Source of the DNA: an uncultured Pelagibacteraceae bacterium
GTDB lineage: Bacteria > Pseudomonadota > Alphaproteobacteria > Pelagibacterales > Pelagibacteraceae
Assembly: GCA_902572605.1 (NCBI GenBank)
Contig: CACGGD010000006.1
Coordinates: 1 to 43,409, forward strand
DNA length: 43,409 bases
Direction of reading: 5' to 3'
Made by a program: the position numbers and the translations under genes. Positions within the stretch are counted from its first letter, which is position 1, and each line of letters starts with the position of its first letter. Shown here one piece after another: positions 27,194 through 35,356 of this stretch. The notes beneath the pieces are model-generated. The model did not search any database and had not been told where the DNA came from. It saw nothing but the letters and a program-made list of their open reading frames with translations.

Positions 27194-28879
27194 ATGAATA
27201 AAATAAAATCCGATATTGAAATAGCAAGAGCTGCAAAAATAAAACCAATTGCAGAAGTTTTAAAAAAATTTAACATTTCTGATGATCCCTTTACCTTTAG
27301 TCCTATGGGACGCCATATAGGAAAACTTAATTTAGATTTTATTTCCACATTAAAAGAAAAAAAAAATAATTTAATTTTGGTTACTGCTATAACTCCAACT
27401 CCAGCTGGGGAAGGTAAAACAACTATAGCAGTTGGTCTTAGCGATGGTTTAAATAAAATTGGAAAACAATCTATAGTTTGTTTAAGAGAACCTAGTCTAG
27501 GACCTGCTTTTGGAATGAAGGGTGGAGCCGCTGGAGGAGGTTACGCACAAGTCATCCCAATGGAACAAATCAATTTGCACTTCACAGGTGATTTTCACGC
27601 TATAACTTCAGCTCATAATTTACTTTCTGCTTTAATAGATAATCACATATATTGGGGAAATAAATTAAATATAGACCCCAAAAATATTGTATGGAAAAGA
27701 GTATTAGATTTAAATGATCGATCACTTAGAAAAATAGAAATTAATCTTGAAAAGTTAAAAACTAACACACCTAGAAATGATAGTTTTGATATCACTGTTG
27801 CTTCAGAAGTTATGGCAATTTTTTGCTTATCAAATAGTATTCAGGACTTAGAAAAAAAAATAGGAAATATTACAGTTGCATACACTAAAGATAAAAAGCC
27901 TATTTATGCAAAAGATTTAAAAGCTCAAGGACCAATGACTGTACTTCTTAAAGAAGCTATTAGACCTAATGTGGTACAAACTCTTGAAAATAATTTAGCC
28001 ATTATTCATGGTGGACCATTTGCAAATATTGCTCATGGGTGTAATTCTATTCTAGCAACAAAAACTGCATTAAAATTATCTGAATATGTTATTACAGAAG
28101 CTGGTTTTGGTGCTGACCTTGGAGCTGAAAAATTTTTAGATATCAAGTGCCGTAAAGGAGAATTGCAACCTAGTTGTATCGTTCTAGTAGCAACAATTAG
28201 AGCTTTAAAAATGCATGGGGGAGTAGAGAAAGATGAGCTTAAAAAAGAAAATTTAGAGGCACTTAAAAAAGGCCTTCCTAACCTTGAACGACATATTGAA
28301 AATATTAAAAAATTTGGTTTAGACTTAGTTGTAGCGGTTAATTATTTCGCCTCAGATACTGATAATGAAGTAAAAACTATCCAGGACTTTTGTTCAAAAC
28401 TCGGAGTTAAAGCGTGTCTTTGCACACAGTGGTCAGATGGCGGAAATGGGACTAAAGACTTAGCTAATCAAGTAGTTGAATTAACCAATAAGAGCAACAA
28501 AAGTAAATTTAAATACTTGTATTCAGATGAAATCTCAATTTTAGAAAAAATAGAGAGAATCGCAAAAGAAATTTATAGAGCAAAAGGCATAGATATAGAT
28601 GAAAAAATTAAAGAACAAATAAAAAAGATTGAAAAAGATGGATTTAGAAAATTTCCAGTTTGTATTGCAAAAACTCAATATAGCTTTTCTACAGACTCTA
28701 AAGTGAAAGGAGCTCCTTCAGATCATAAATTATCTATTAGAGAAGTAAGATTATCAAGTGGAGCAGAATTTATAGTCGTTGTTTGTGGATCTATAATGAC
28801 TATGCCGGGACTTCCAAGAGTTCCATCTGCTGACAATATTAAATTAAATAAAAAAGGTGAGATCGAAGGTTTATTTTAA
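27194..28879 (+). CDS. fhs: Formate-tetrahydrofolate ligase
   Basis: Interconverts formate plus THF plus ATP with 10-formyl-THF plus ADP. It has 561 residues, the normal length. The N-terminus with [16 protein letters not shown] and [13 protein letters not shown] is typical. The P-loop TPAGEGKTT is at 69-77, and [19 protein letters not shown] (98-116) follows. An AAGGA site lies just before the ATG. The neighbours formate dehydrogenase and a MetF-like protein suggest it runs towards formate and ATP when methyl groups are oxidised, as inferred for the LigM-MetF-Fhs set of Sphingobium. It can also supply formyl-THF for fmt and purines. It ends 1 base before the convergent fdh stop. Confidence 0.97.
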   Translation: MNKIKSDIEIARAAKIKPIAEVLKKFNISDDPFTFSPMGRHIGKLNLDFISTLKEKKNNLILVTAITPTPAGEGKTTIAVGLSDGLNKIGKQSIVCLREPSLGPAFGMKGGAAGGGYAQVIPMEQINLHFTGDFHAITSAHNLLSALIDNHIYWGNKLNIDPKNIVWKRVLDLNDRSLRKIEINLEKLKTNTPRNDSFDITVASEVMAIFCLSNSIQDLEKKIGNITVAYTKDKKPIYAKDLKAQGPMTVLLKEAIRPNVVQTLENNLAIIHGGPFANIAHGCNSILATKTALKLSEYVITEAGFGADLGAEKFLDIKCRKGELQPSCIVLVATIRALKMHGGVEKDELKKENLEALKKGLPNLERHIENIKKFGLDLVVAVNYFASDTDNEVKTIQDFCSKLGVKACLCTQWSDGGNGTKDLANQVVELTNKSNKSKFKYLYSDEISILEKIERIAKEIYRAKGIDIDEKIKEQIKKIEKDGFRKFPVCIAKTQYSFSTDSKVKGAPSDHKLSIREVRLSSGAEFIVVVCGSIMTMPGLPRVPSADNIKLNKKGEIEGLF

Positions 28880-28880
28880 A

Positions 28881-30080
28881 TTACTTTTTTTTGTATTTTG
28901 CTGCTTCTTCCGATCCACCAGTTGCACTCCCTTTACTGTAAGAATGAGCACCCATTCCTGCTAGTTGGCCATTCTGAACGATTAAATAAGGATCTCTAAT
29001 AGGTTTTTTGTCGAAAAAACATTCTAAGATTTCTCTAACACCTGCAGCATATCTAGCTTGTGCAGACAATGAAGTTCCAGAAGTGTGAGGTGTCATACCG
29101 TGATTTGGCATAGATCTCCAAATGTGATCATTTGGTGCTGGTTGAGGAAACCATACATCTCCAGCATAACCGCTTAATTGACCTGATTTAAGAGCTTTTG
29201 CGATTGCTTCTCTATTACAAATTTTTCCTCTAGCAGTATTAACGATATATGCACCTTTTTTCATTTTACTTATCAATTTATCGTCAAATAAATTTTCTGT
29301 TTCAGGGTGAAGAGGACAATTGATTGTCACAACATCACATACTTTTACTAAAGATTCTACCGAATCGTGAAAAGTTAAATTTAATTCTTTTTCAACTGAG
29401 TCAGGTAATTTATGTCTATCAAAGTAATGAAGATGAACATCAAACGGTTTCATTTTTCTTAAGGCATCTAAACCTATACGTCCAGCAGCAACAGTACCTA
29501 TGTGCATGCCCTCTACATCGTAAGATCTATAAACTGCATCAGCAATATTCCATCCACCTTGATTAACAATATTGTGTTGGTTGTGATAATCTCGCACTAA
29601 AGATAAAATCATCATTACAATGTGTTCTGCTACTGATCTAGAATTACAATAAGTAACCTCAACTACATCTATTTTATTATCCATCGCAGCTTGTAAATCA
29701 ACATGATCAGACCCAATACCTGCAGTAATTGCCATTTTTAAATTTTTTGCAGACTCTATTTTTTCTCTAGTTAAGTAATAAGGCCAGAAAGGTTGAGATA
29801 TAACGATATCTGCATCTACAAGCTCTTTATCTGCTTTACAGCCTTTTGCATCTTTATCGGAAGTTACGACTAGCGTATGACCATTTGACTCTAGAAATTT
29901 TCTTAAACCCAATTCTCCCGAAACGCATCCTAACAATTCTCCAGGATTGAAATCTATTCCCTTAGGTGTTGGTAACGTCATTCCATCAGGATATTTATCT
30001 AGCTTTGGTAAACTAGGTATAGGGTAGCTTTTTGGCATTCCCCCTTTAGGATCATCGTATAAAACACATAGTATTTTCAT
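28881..30080 (-). CDS. fdh: NAD-dependent formate dehydrogenase
   Basis: Metal-free, cytosolic enzyme oxidising formate to CO2 with NAD+. It has 399 residues. By position the protein matches Pseudomonas sp. 101 FDH (numbering from memory): P97/F98 in QPFWP, I122-G123, N146, the catalytic R284 in NTARG, D308, Q313 and H332 in PHTSG. D221-R222 favour NAD over NADP. The NAD-binding fingerprint is GTVAAGRIG (195-203) and the C-terminal AHSYSKG is intact. A GAGGG ribosome-binding site precedes the ATG. It is divergent from the MetF-like gene and shares an operator-like spacer, so it is probably co-regulated with that operon. Confidence 0.97.
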   Translation of the reverse strand: MKILCVLYDDPKGGMPKSYPIPSLPKLDKYPDGMTLPTPKGIDFNPGELLGCVSGELGLRKFLESNGHTLVVTSDKDAKGCKADKELVDADIVISQPFWPYYLTREKIESAKNLKMAITAGIGSDHVDLQAAMDNKIDVVEVTYCNSRSVAEHIVMMILSLVRDYHNQHNIVNQGGWNIADAVYRSYDVEGMHIGTVAAGRIGLDALRKMKPFDVHLHYFDRHKLPDSVEKELNLTFHDSVESLVKVCDVVTINCPLHPETENLFDDKLISKMKKGAYIVNTARGKICNREAIAKALKSGQLSGYAGDVWFPQPAPNDHIWRSMPNHGMTPHTSGTSLSAQARYAAGVREILECFFDKKPIRDPYLIVQNGQLAGMGAHSYSKGSATGGSEEAAKYKKK

Positions 30081-30096
30081 TTTCCCTCGCCATTTA

Positions 30097-30125
30097 TTTG
30101 ACTATTATCAAAGGTCAAAGTCAAA
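30097..30125. promoter_or_regulatory. Inverted repeat in divergent fdh / metF-like promoter region
   Basis: A perfect 7-base inverted repeat, TTTGACT at 30097-30103 and AGTCAAA at 30119-30125, with a 15-base spacer. The right half also holds a tandem TCAAAG/GTCAAA direct pattern. It lies 17 bases from the fdh ATG and about 60 bases before the metF-like ATG, the right place for a dimeric regulator acting on both. No regulator gene is nearby. Confidence 0.5.
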
Positions 30126-30185
30126 CTTTTCTTGCATTGATTTTTCTGGACACCACCTAGGCTTCATTGATATATCCCGAGAAAT

Positions 30186-30914
30186 ATGAAATTTTCATTA
30201 GAAATAACAATGAAGACAGATCTTTCAGTTTTACCAAAGGTTAAAGATGTCTACATAACAATGTTGCCTGGTAATGACTTTAGAGATGTTGCAAAGAAAG
30301 CAAAAGAACTTGTGCAAAATGGGTTTAATCCTGTTCCTCACTTTCCCGCTCGATCAATTAAAAATTTAATAGAATTAAAAGAGTATACTTCTATGTGTAA
30401 AGATTTTGGCGTAAAACAAGCTTTGGTAATTGGAGGAGGTGCCGAACCAATTGGTGATTACCACTGCTCGTTGCAATTATTAGAGACAGGTTTATTTAAG
30501 GGGATGAAAATAGGAATAGCTGGACACCCTGATGGGTCCCCTGATATATCGGATTCAGATTTAGAAAAAGCGATGAAGGATAAAATGCCATTTGCAGATT
30601 ACATTGTTACACAATGGTTATTAGACCCAAAACCTATTAATGATTTTATTTCTAAACAAACTTTACCAGTTCATGTAGGGATTACTGGACCTTTAAAAAT
30701 AAGCAGCTTACTTAAGTTTGCTAGTATTGTTGGCGCAAAAAATTCTCTTAACTTTCTTAAGTCAAACGTAACAAAGGCTGTAGACTTACTAAAACCTAAA
30801 GACCCAAATGAATTAATTGAAAATCTTAAATCAGCTACAGATAATTTTCATATTTACACTTTTGGTGGTTTAAAGGAAACAAACAAATGGTTGGAACAAA
30901 ATAATTATGCCTAA
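30186..30914 (+). CDS. Short MetF-like (methylene-THF reductase superfamily) protein
   Basis: A 242-residue TIM-barrel protein of the methylenetetrahydrofolate reductase superfamily, shorter than MetF (about 290). The first strand FSLEIT contains E6, matching the catalytic glutamate position of MetF. Further matches are NPVPHFPARS (48-57), IGIAGHPDGSPD (109-120), FADYIVTQWLLDP (136-148) and LPVHVGITGP (160-169). The RGD stretch of MetF is replaced by VIGGGAEP (81-88). I infer that it oxidises methyl-THF made by the adjacent methyltransferase or channels folate to it. Its stop overlaps the next gene by 8 bases. The 30186 ATG is preferred over 30210 because it keeps the E6 strand. Confidence 0.82.
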   Translation: MKFSLEITMKTDLSVLPKVKDVYITMLPGNDFRDVAKKAKELVQNGFNPVPHFPARSIKNLIELKEYTSMCKDFGVKQALVIGGGAEPIGDYHCSLQLLETGLFKGMKIGIAGHPDGSPDISDSDLEKAMKDKMPFADYIVTQWLLDPKPINDFISKQTLPVHVGITGPLKISSLLKFASIVGAKNSLNFLKSNVTKAVDLLKPKDPNELIENLKSATDNFHIYTFGGLKETNKWLEQNNYA

Positions 30915-32280
30915 AAAAGTCCCTAATTCTTATAAAGTTGAAAAAGTAAATTACGATAAAGTTAAACACGAAACATCAGTTGACCAATCAGATAGACTAG
31001 TTCCTTATAATTTAAGACAGAGCGGACCAACTAAAGTAGAAATGTTAATATCTACACGGGTAAGAAAATCACCTTACTGGCACCTATCCATGAAAGCCGG
31101 ATGTTATAGAGCTACAGTTTATAATCGTATTTACCATCCTAGAGGTTATGTAAGGCCTGAAAAAGGAGGAGCAATGGTAGAATACCAAGCGATTAAAAAA
31201 CACGTAACGATGTGGAATGTAGCAGTAGAAAGACAAATACGAGTTAAAGGACCTGATGCAGAAAAATTTACAGATTACGTTATTACTAGAGATGCCACAA
31301 AAATTTCTACAATGAGGGGGCGTTATGTTATTCTTTGTAACTATAAAGGGGGAGTTCTCAACGATCCAGTTTTAATGAGAGTAGCTGATGATGAGTTTTG
31401 GTTCAGTTTGTCAGACTCTGATATAGGTTTATATTTACAGGGAGTAAATGCAGATAAAAGATTTGATGTTGAAATAGATGAAATCGATGCTTGTCCTGTT
31501 CAAATACAAGGACCAAAATCAAAAGCATTAATGAATGATTTAATTGGAGATCAAGTTGATCTTGATAATATGCCATTTTACGGTCTAGCTGAAGCAAAAG
31601 TAGGGGGCAGAAGCTGCGTTATTTCTCAATCAGGGTTTTCTGGAGAAGCTGGTTATGAAATTTATCTTAGAAATGCAACTTTGTATGCAGAAGATATGTG
31701 GAATGCTGTACTTAAAGCAGGAAAAAAACATAAATTAATGGTTATAGCTCCGGCTCATCACCGAAGAATTCAAGCAGGAATCTTATCTTGGGGGCAAGAT
31801 ATGGACCAGGAACACAACCCTTTTCAATGTAATTTAGGTTATCAAGTATCATTATCTGGAAAAGGTGAATGGAATAAAAAAACTGACTATGTTGGTAAAG
31901 AGGCTTTAGAGAAAATGAAGCAACAAATTAAAAATGGAGAGAAGCCTTACAAATTACAACTTGTTGGTTTGGAACTGGGAGGAAAACCCATAGAAGATTA
32001 TGCTAATGATTTTTATTTAATATCAAATGCCAATGGCGGTAAACCAGTAGGTTATATTACATCACCATGGTATCATCCGGAAAAGAAAAAAAACATTGCT
32101 ATGGGTTACGTGCCTTTCGAAGGAAACTTGAACAACAATGGTTTTCCAATTGGTAATTTTGGAAAAAAATATAAAGTACATTTACCAAAAAAATATTCTA
32201 GCAAACCTGTTGAAGCTGTGATTGTACCAATCCCATTTACAGAGTCATATAATGCAAATACCAGAGAATCAAAAAAGTAA
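30907..32280 (+). CDS. DmdA/LigM/GcvT-superfamily THF-dependent methyltransferase, substrate unknown
   Basis: A 457-residue folate-dependent demethylase-type enzyme of the aminomethyltransferase (GcvT) superfamily. Residues 48-200 resemble SAR11 DMSP demethylase DmdA: RVRKSPY, YNRIYHPRGY, HVTMWNVAVERQ, NDPV and FSLSDSDIGLYLQG. It is longer than DmdA (about 370), with roughly 40 extra N-terminal residues and a C-terminal barrel domain ending PIPFTESYNANTR, like vanillate/syringate demethylases LigM/DesA (about 470). It is therefore not called DmdA. It probably moves a methyl from an O-, N- or S-methylated compound to THF. The start overlaps the MetF-like gene by 8 bases. Confidence 0.82.
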   Translation: MPKKVPNSYKVEKVNYDKVKHETSVDQSDRLVPYNLRQSGPTKVEMLISTRVRKSPYWHLSMKAGCYRATVYNRIYHPRGYVRPEKGGAMVEYQAIKKHVTMWNVAVERQIRVKGPDAEKFTDYVITRDATKISTMRGRYVILCNYKGGVLNDPVLMRVADDEFWFSLSDSDIGLYLQGVNADKRFDVEIDEIDACPVQIQGPKSKALMNDLIGDQVDLDNMPFYGLAEAKVGGRSCVISQSGFSGEAGYEIYLRNATLYAEDMWNAVLKAGKKHKLMVIAPAHHRRIQAGILSWGQDMDQEHNPFQCNLGYQVSLSGKGEWNKKTDYVGKEALEKMKQQIKNGEKPYKLQLVGLELGGKPIEDYANDFYLISNANGGKPVGYITSPWYHPEKKKNIAMGYVPFEGNLNNNGFPIGNFGKKYKVHLPKKYSSKPVEAVIVPIPFTESYNANTRESKK

Positions 32281-32281
32281 T

Positions 32282-32304
32282 TGATGCTGAAAAAAAAAGT
32301 ATCA
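32282..32304 (+). other. Intercistronic hairpin
   Basis: TGATGCT at 32282-32288 pairs with AGTATCA at 32298-32304 (seven pairs including one G-U) around an A-rich 9-base loop. It sits directly after the stop of the DmdA-like gene and 8 bases before the next ATG. There is no T-run, so it is not a standard terminator; it may protect upstream mRNA or tune translation of the next gene. Confidence 0.4.
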
Positions 32305-32311
32305 TTCGGCA

Positions 32312-32755
32312 ATGGATCAAAAGGACTTTTATAAAATATTCAAACCTCAGCTTACTCCAAAAAAGATGTTGGAACTCGGAGTATTTGGCGGAGCATATTT
32401 TGCTGATGGGGATATTAAAGAATTTCCTAAATCTTGGTTCACAAAAGCAAAATTAAGCAAAACTTTTGATGTAAATCTTAATCGATTTAAAATTGAGTCT
32501 GGCTTATCAAGAAAAGAATGGATTAATAAAGGATGGATATTTAAAGAAGATCCTTTGGGCTGGTTTCAATGGTATTGCAGATTTAAAAATGGAAGACGGA
32601 TTCCAAAAATTGATCAAATTCAAATTAAAAGATGGAAAGCTTTTGGAGATAGACACGGACCTGCAGTGAAAAAAAATTGTGAAGAAGGAGATTTACAATG
32701 TAGAAGAAGACAAAGACAAGCTTTGCTTCAATGGGCTTACAATCCAATTTTTTAG
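32312..32755 (+). CDS. Conserved protein of unknown function, Trp/Arg-rich
   Basis: A 147-residue cytosolic protein without signal peptide or membrane segment. It is rich in Trp, Arg, Gly and Phe. Notable stretches are MLELGVFGGAYFADG (19-33), EFPKSWFTKAKLS, WINKGWIFKEDPLGWFQWYC split over about 70-89, and a C-terminal CRRRQRQALLQWAYNP with two cysteines in NCEEGDLQCRR. I recall similar uncharacterised proteins in many bacteria and some eukaryotes, but can name no function. It follows the DmdA-like gene after 31 bases containing a hairpin, so it may belong to the one-carbon operon. It ends 1 base before the secA stop on the other strand. Confidence 0.82.
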   Translation: MDQKDFYKIFKPQLTPKKMLELGVFGGAYFADGDIKEFPKSWFTKAKLSKTFDVNLNRFKIESGLSRKEWINKGWIFKEDPLGWFQWYCRFKNGRRIPKIDQIQIKRWKAFGDRHGPAVKKNCEEGDLQCRRRQRQALLQWAYNPIF

Positions 32756-32756
32756 A

Positions 32757-35312
32757 CTAAACAGAACCACAACAATGTTTATATTTTTTTTCAGAACCAC
32801 AAGGACATTTTTCATTCCTACCTACTTTTTTATTCTCATTAGATACTTCTCTTAATTTTTCCTCTTTTTTCTCTTCATTAGATACAACAATATTAAGGTT
32901 AAGTAAAAATTTAATAACATCATTTTTTATTTTTTCCAATAACCCTTCAAAGAGAGCAAAAGATTCTTTTTTAAATTCAGAGAGTGGATCTTTTTGGCCA
33001 TATGATCTTAGACCTATCACTTGTCTAAGTTGTTCTAAATATTGCAAATGAGATCTCCAGGAAAAATCAATAATTTGTAAAAATATCTTTTTTTCTAGAT
33101 CATTATTTTGTTCTTCACCGATTACATCTATTCTTTTTTTCTTTTTTGATAAGTAAATATCTTTAATTTTTTCCGAAAATTGTTCTTTATTAAGTGAGGC
33201 GATAGATATTAATTCTTCATCGTTAACAGCATTTCCAAAAGCATTTTTCAGGGAGGTAAGATAAGTTTTTTTATCACTTGTTTTTTGGTAAATATTTCTT
33301 TGTGTTTCTAAATTATTTATAACTTCGTTTAAGAAATCTTCTAAAATTTTTTTTATATTGGTATTTTTTAAAATTTTTAATCTTTGGGAAAATATAACTT
33401 GTCTTTGATCATTCATCACATCATCAAACTTAATCAATGTTTTTCTGATATCAAAATTTCTTGCTTCAACTTTTTTTTGAGCTCTTTCCATTGCTTTATT
33501 AATCCAAGGGTGATCTATTGACTCATTTTCTTTAAGTCCTAATTTTTTAAGCATTCCATCTATAGAATCACCTCCAAAAATTCTCATTAATTCATCTTGT
33601 AAACTTATAAAAAAAATTGAGCTACCAGGATCTCCTTGTCTTCCCGACCTCCCTCTTAACTGGTTATCAATTCTTCTACTCTCATGTCTTTCGGTACCAA
33701 TTATAAATAAACCTCCAAAATCTTTGACTTTTGACTCATCTTTTTTAATTTGGTCAACGTCAATTGTTTTTCCTTCTTCGATAAAATCTTTATTTCCACC
33801 TAATTTTATATCTGTTCCTCGTCCCGCCATATTAGTTGCGATAGTTACCCCATTAATTTTTCCTGCTTCTGCAATAATTTTAGCTTCTTTCTCGTGTTGT
33901 TTAGCGTTTAGTACGTTATGTTTGATTTTTTTTTTATCTAAAAGCCCAGAGATTTTTTCAGATTTTTCAACACTTGTAGTTCCAACCAAAACTGGTTGTC
34001 CTTTATTATTACATTCAATAATTTTATTTGTAATTGCATTATATTTTTCTGTTTCAGTTCTAAAAATTTGATCATTATAGTCTTTTCTTAAAAGTTTTTT
34101 ATTTGTAGGTATCGAAACAACATTTAATTTATAAATATCATAAAACTCCTCTGCTTCAGTGATAGCAGTTCCTGTCATGCCAGATAACTTTTTGTATAAT
34201 CTAAAATAATTTTGATAAGTGATAGAAGCTAAAGTTTGGTTTTCTTCTTCAATTTTAACATTTTCTTTTGCCTCTAATGCTTGATGTAATCCATCAGAAA
34301 ATCTTCTTCCATCTAAAACTCTACCAGTAAATTCATCAATAATTTGCACTTTTCCATCTCTAACAATATAGTCCGTATCTTTTTTAAAAAGTAAATTAGC
34401 TCTGAGAGCTTGATTTATATGATGAACAAGACTTAAATTTTCTGGATCGTAAAAATTATTATTTTTAAGAATTCTTTTTTGAATAGATAATTTTTCAATT
34501 TTATCTATACCTATATCAGTTAAAATTGCATTTTTATTTTTTTCATCTAATTCAAAATCATTTTTTTGTAAATGTTTAATAAATTCATTAGAAATTGAAT
34601 AAAGATTAGTTTTATCTTCTAGCTTACCTGAGATTATTAAAGGTGTTCTTGATTCATCGATTAAAATACTATCTACTTCATCCACGATACAATAATTATG
34701 ATCTCTTTGAACCATTTCATTAAGCTCATATTTCATATTGTCTCTAAGATAGTCAAAACCCAACTCATTGTTAGTGGCATAAGTAATATCACATTTATAA
34801 TTTTCTTGTCTTTGTATGTCGTCCAAATCATTTGTTATACATCCAGTAGAAGTTCCTAAAAAATTAAATATTTTACCCATCCATTCGGAGTCTCTTTTTG
34901 CCAAATAATCATTTACAGTAACTATATGGACACCTCGACCTGTTAATGAGTTGAGATAAGCTGGAAGAGTGGAAACAAGCGTTTTGCCCTCACCGGTTTT
35001 CATTTCAGCGATCTTACCTTCATGTAAAATAATACCTCCAGCTAACTGAACATCGTAGTGTCTTTCTCCTAATGTTCTTTTTGCAGCTTCTCTAACCAAA
35101 GCAAAACTTTCTGGAATAACACTATTCAAGGCCTTTCCCTCTTGGACCGATCGTTTTAGGTTTAATGTTTTTTCTTTAAATTCACTATCAGATAGAGACT
35201 TAACTAAACTCTCTTGCTCGTTAATAGCAGATATTAAGTTCTTTGTTTTGTCTAATTCTTGTTGATTAGAGCTTTTAAATATTTTATTAAAAGTCCTTGT
35301 AAATATATTCAT
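32757..35312 (-). CDS. secA: Preprotein translocase ATPase SecA
   Basis: Motor ATPase that drives export through SecYEG. It has 851 residues, somewhat shorter than E. coli SecA (901). Walker A is MKTGEGKT at 104-111. The DEAD-like VDEVDSILIDESRTPLIISG follows (about 215-234), motif VI-type RGRSGRQGDPGSS is present, and the C-terminal zinc motif CPCGSEKKYKHCC has C836, C838, C847 and C848. The zinc tail binds SecB in relatives. It is divergent from argJ with a 44-base spacer. The PPIase gene usually found beside argJ in alphaproteobacteria is absent. Confidence 0.98.
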   Translation of the reverse strand: MNIFTRTFNKIFKSSNQQELDKTKNLISAINEQESLVKSLSDSEFKEKTLNLKRSVQEGKALNSVIPESFALVREAAKRTLGERHYDVQLAGGIILHEGKIAEMKTGEGKTLVSTLPAYLNSLTGRGVHIVTVNDYLAKRDSEWMGKIFNFLGTSTGCITNDLDDIQRQENYKCDITYATNNELGFDYLRDNMKYELNEMVQRDHNYCIVDEVDSILIDESRTPLIISGKLEDKTNLYSISNEFIKHLQKNDFELDEKNKNAILTDIGIDKIEKLSIQKRILKNNNFYDPENLSLVHHINQALRANLLFKKDTDYIVRDGKVQIIDEFTGRVLDGRRFSDGLHQALEAKENVKIEEENQTLASITYQNYFRLYKKLSGMTGTAITEAEEFYDIYKLNVVSIPTNKKLLRKDYNDQIFRTETEKYNAITNKIIECNNKGQPVLVGTTSVEKSEKISGLLDKKKIKHNVLNAKQHEKEAKIIAEAGKINGVTIATNMAGRGTDIKLGGNKDFIEEGKTIDVDQIKKDESKVKDFGGLFIIGTERHESRRIDNQLRGRSGRQGDPGSSIFFISLQDELMRIFGGDSIDGMLKKLGLKENESIDHPWINKAMERAQKKVEARNFDIRKTLIKFDDVMNDQRQVIFSQRLKILKNTNIKKILEDFLNEVINNLETQRNIYQKTSDKKTYLTSLKNAFGNAVNDEELISIASLNKEQFSEKIKDIYLSKKKKRIDVIGEEQNNDLEKKIFLQIIDFSWRSHLQYLEQLRQVIGLRSYGQKDPLSEFKKESFALFEGLLEKIKNDVIKFLLNLNIVVSNEEKKEEKLREVSNENKKVGRNEKCPCGSEKKYKHCCGSV

Positions 35313-35332
35313 TATACTTCTATATATGTATT

Positions 35333-35338
35333 TATAAT
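35333..35338 (+). promoter_or_regulatory. Possible -10 box for argJ
   Basis: TATAAT lies 18 bases before the argJ ATG in the 44-base divergent spacer with secA. The matching -35 position would fall in the secA start codon region and is not a good match. Given the AT-rich background this is a weak candidate. Confidence 0.33.
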
Positions 35339-35356
35339 CTAAATTAAACAGTAATT

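Noticed and set aside
29324-29566. Plus-strand frame of 80 codons inside fdh
   Set aside because: It lies antisense to a part of formate dehydrogenase that retains conserved catalytic residues on either side, and its product is His/Gln/Leu-rich without a motif.
30126-30185. Riboswitch in the leader of the MetF-like gene
   Set aside because: The leader after the inverted repeat is about 60 bases and I could not fold it into a glycine, SAM or THF riboswitch pattern.
30907-32280. Calling this gene dmdA (DMSP demethylase)
   Set aside because: The similarity is clear only in the N-terminal part. The protein is about 85 residues longer than DmdA and its end resembles LigM, so the substrate cannot be assumed.
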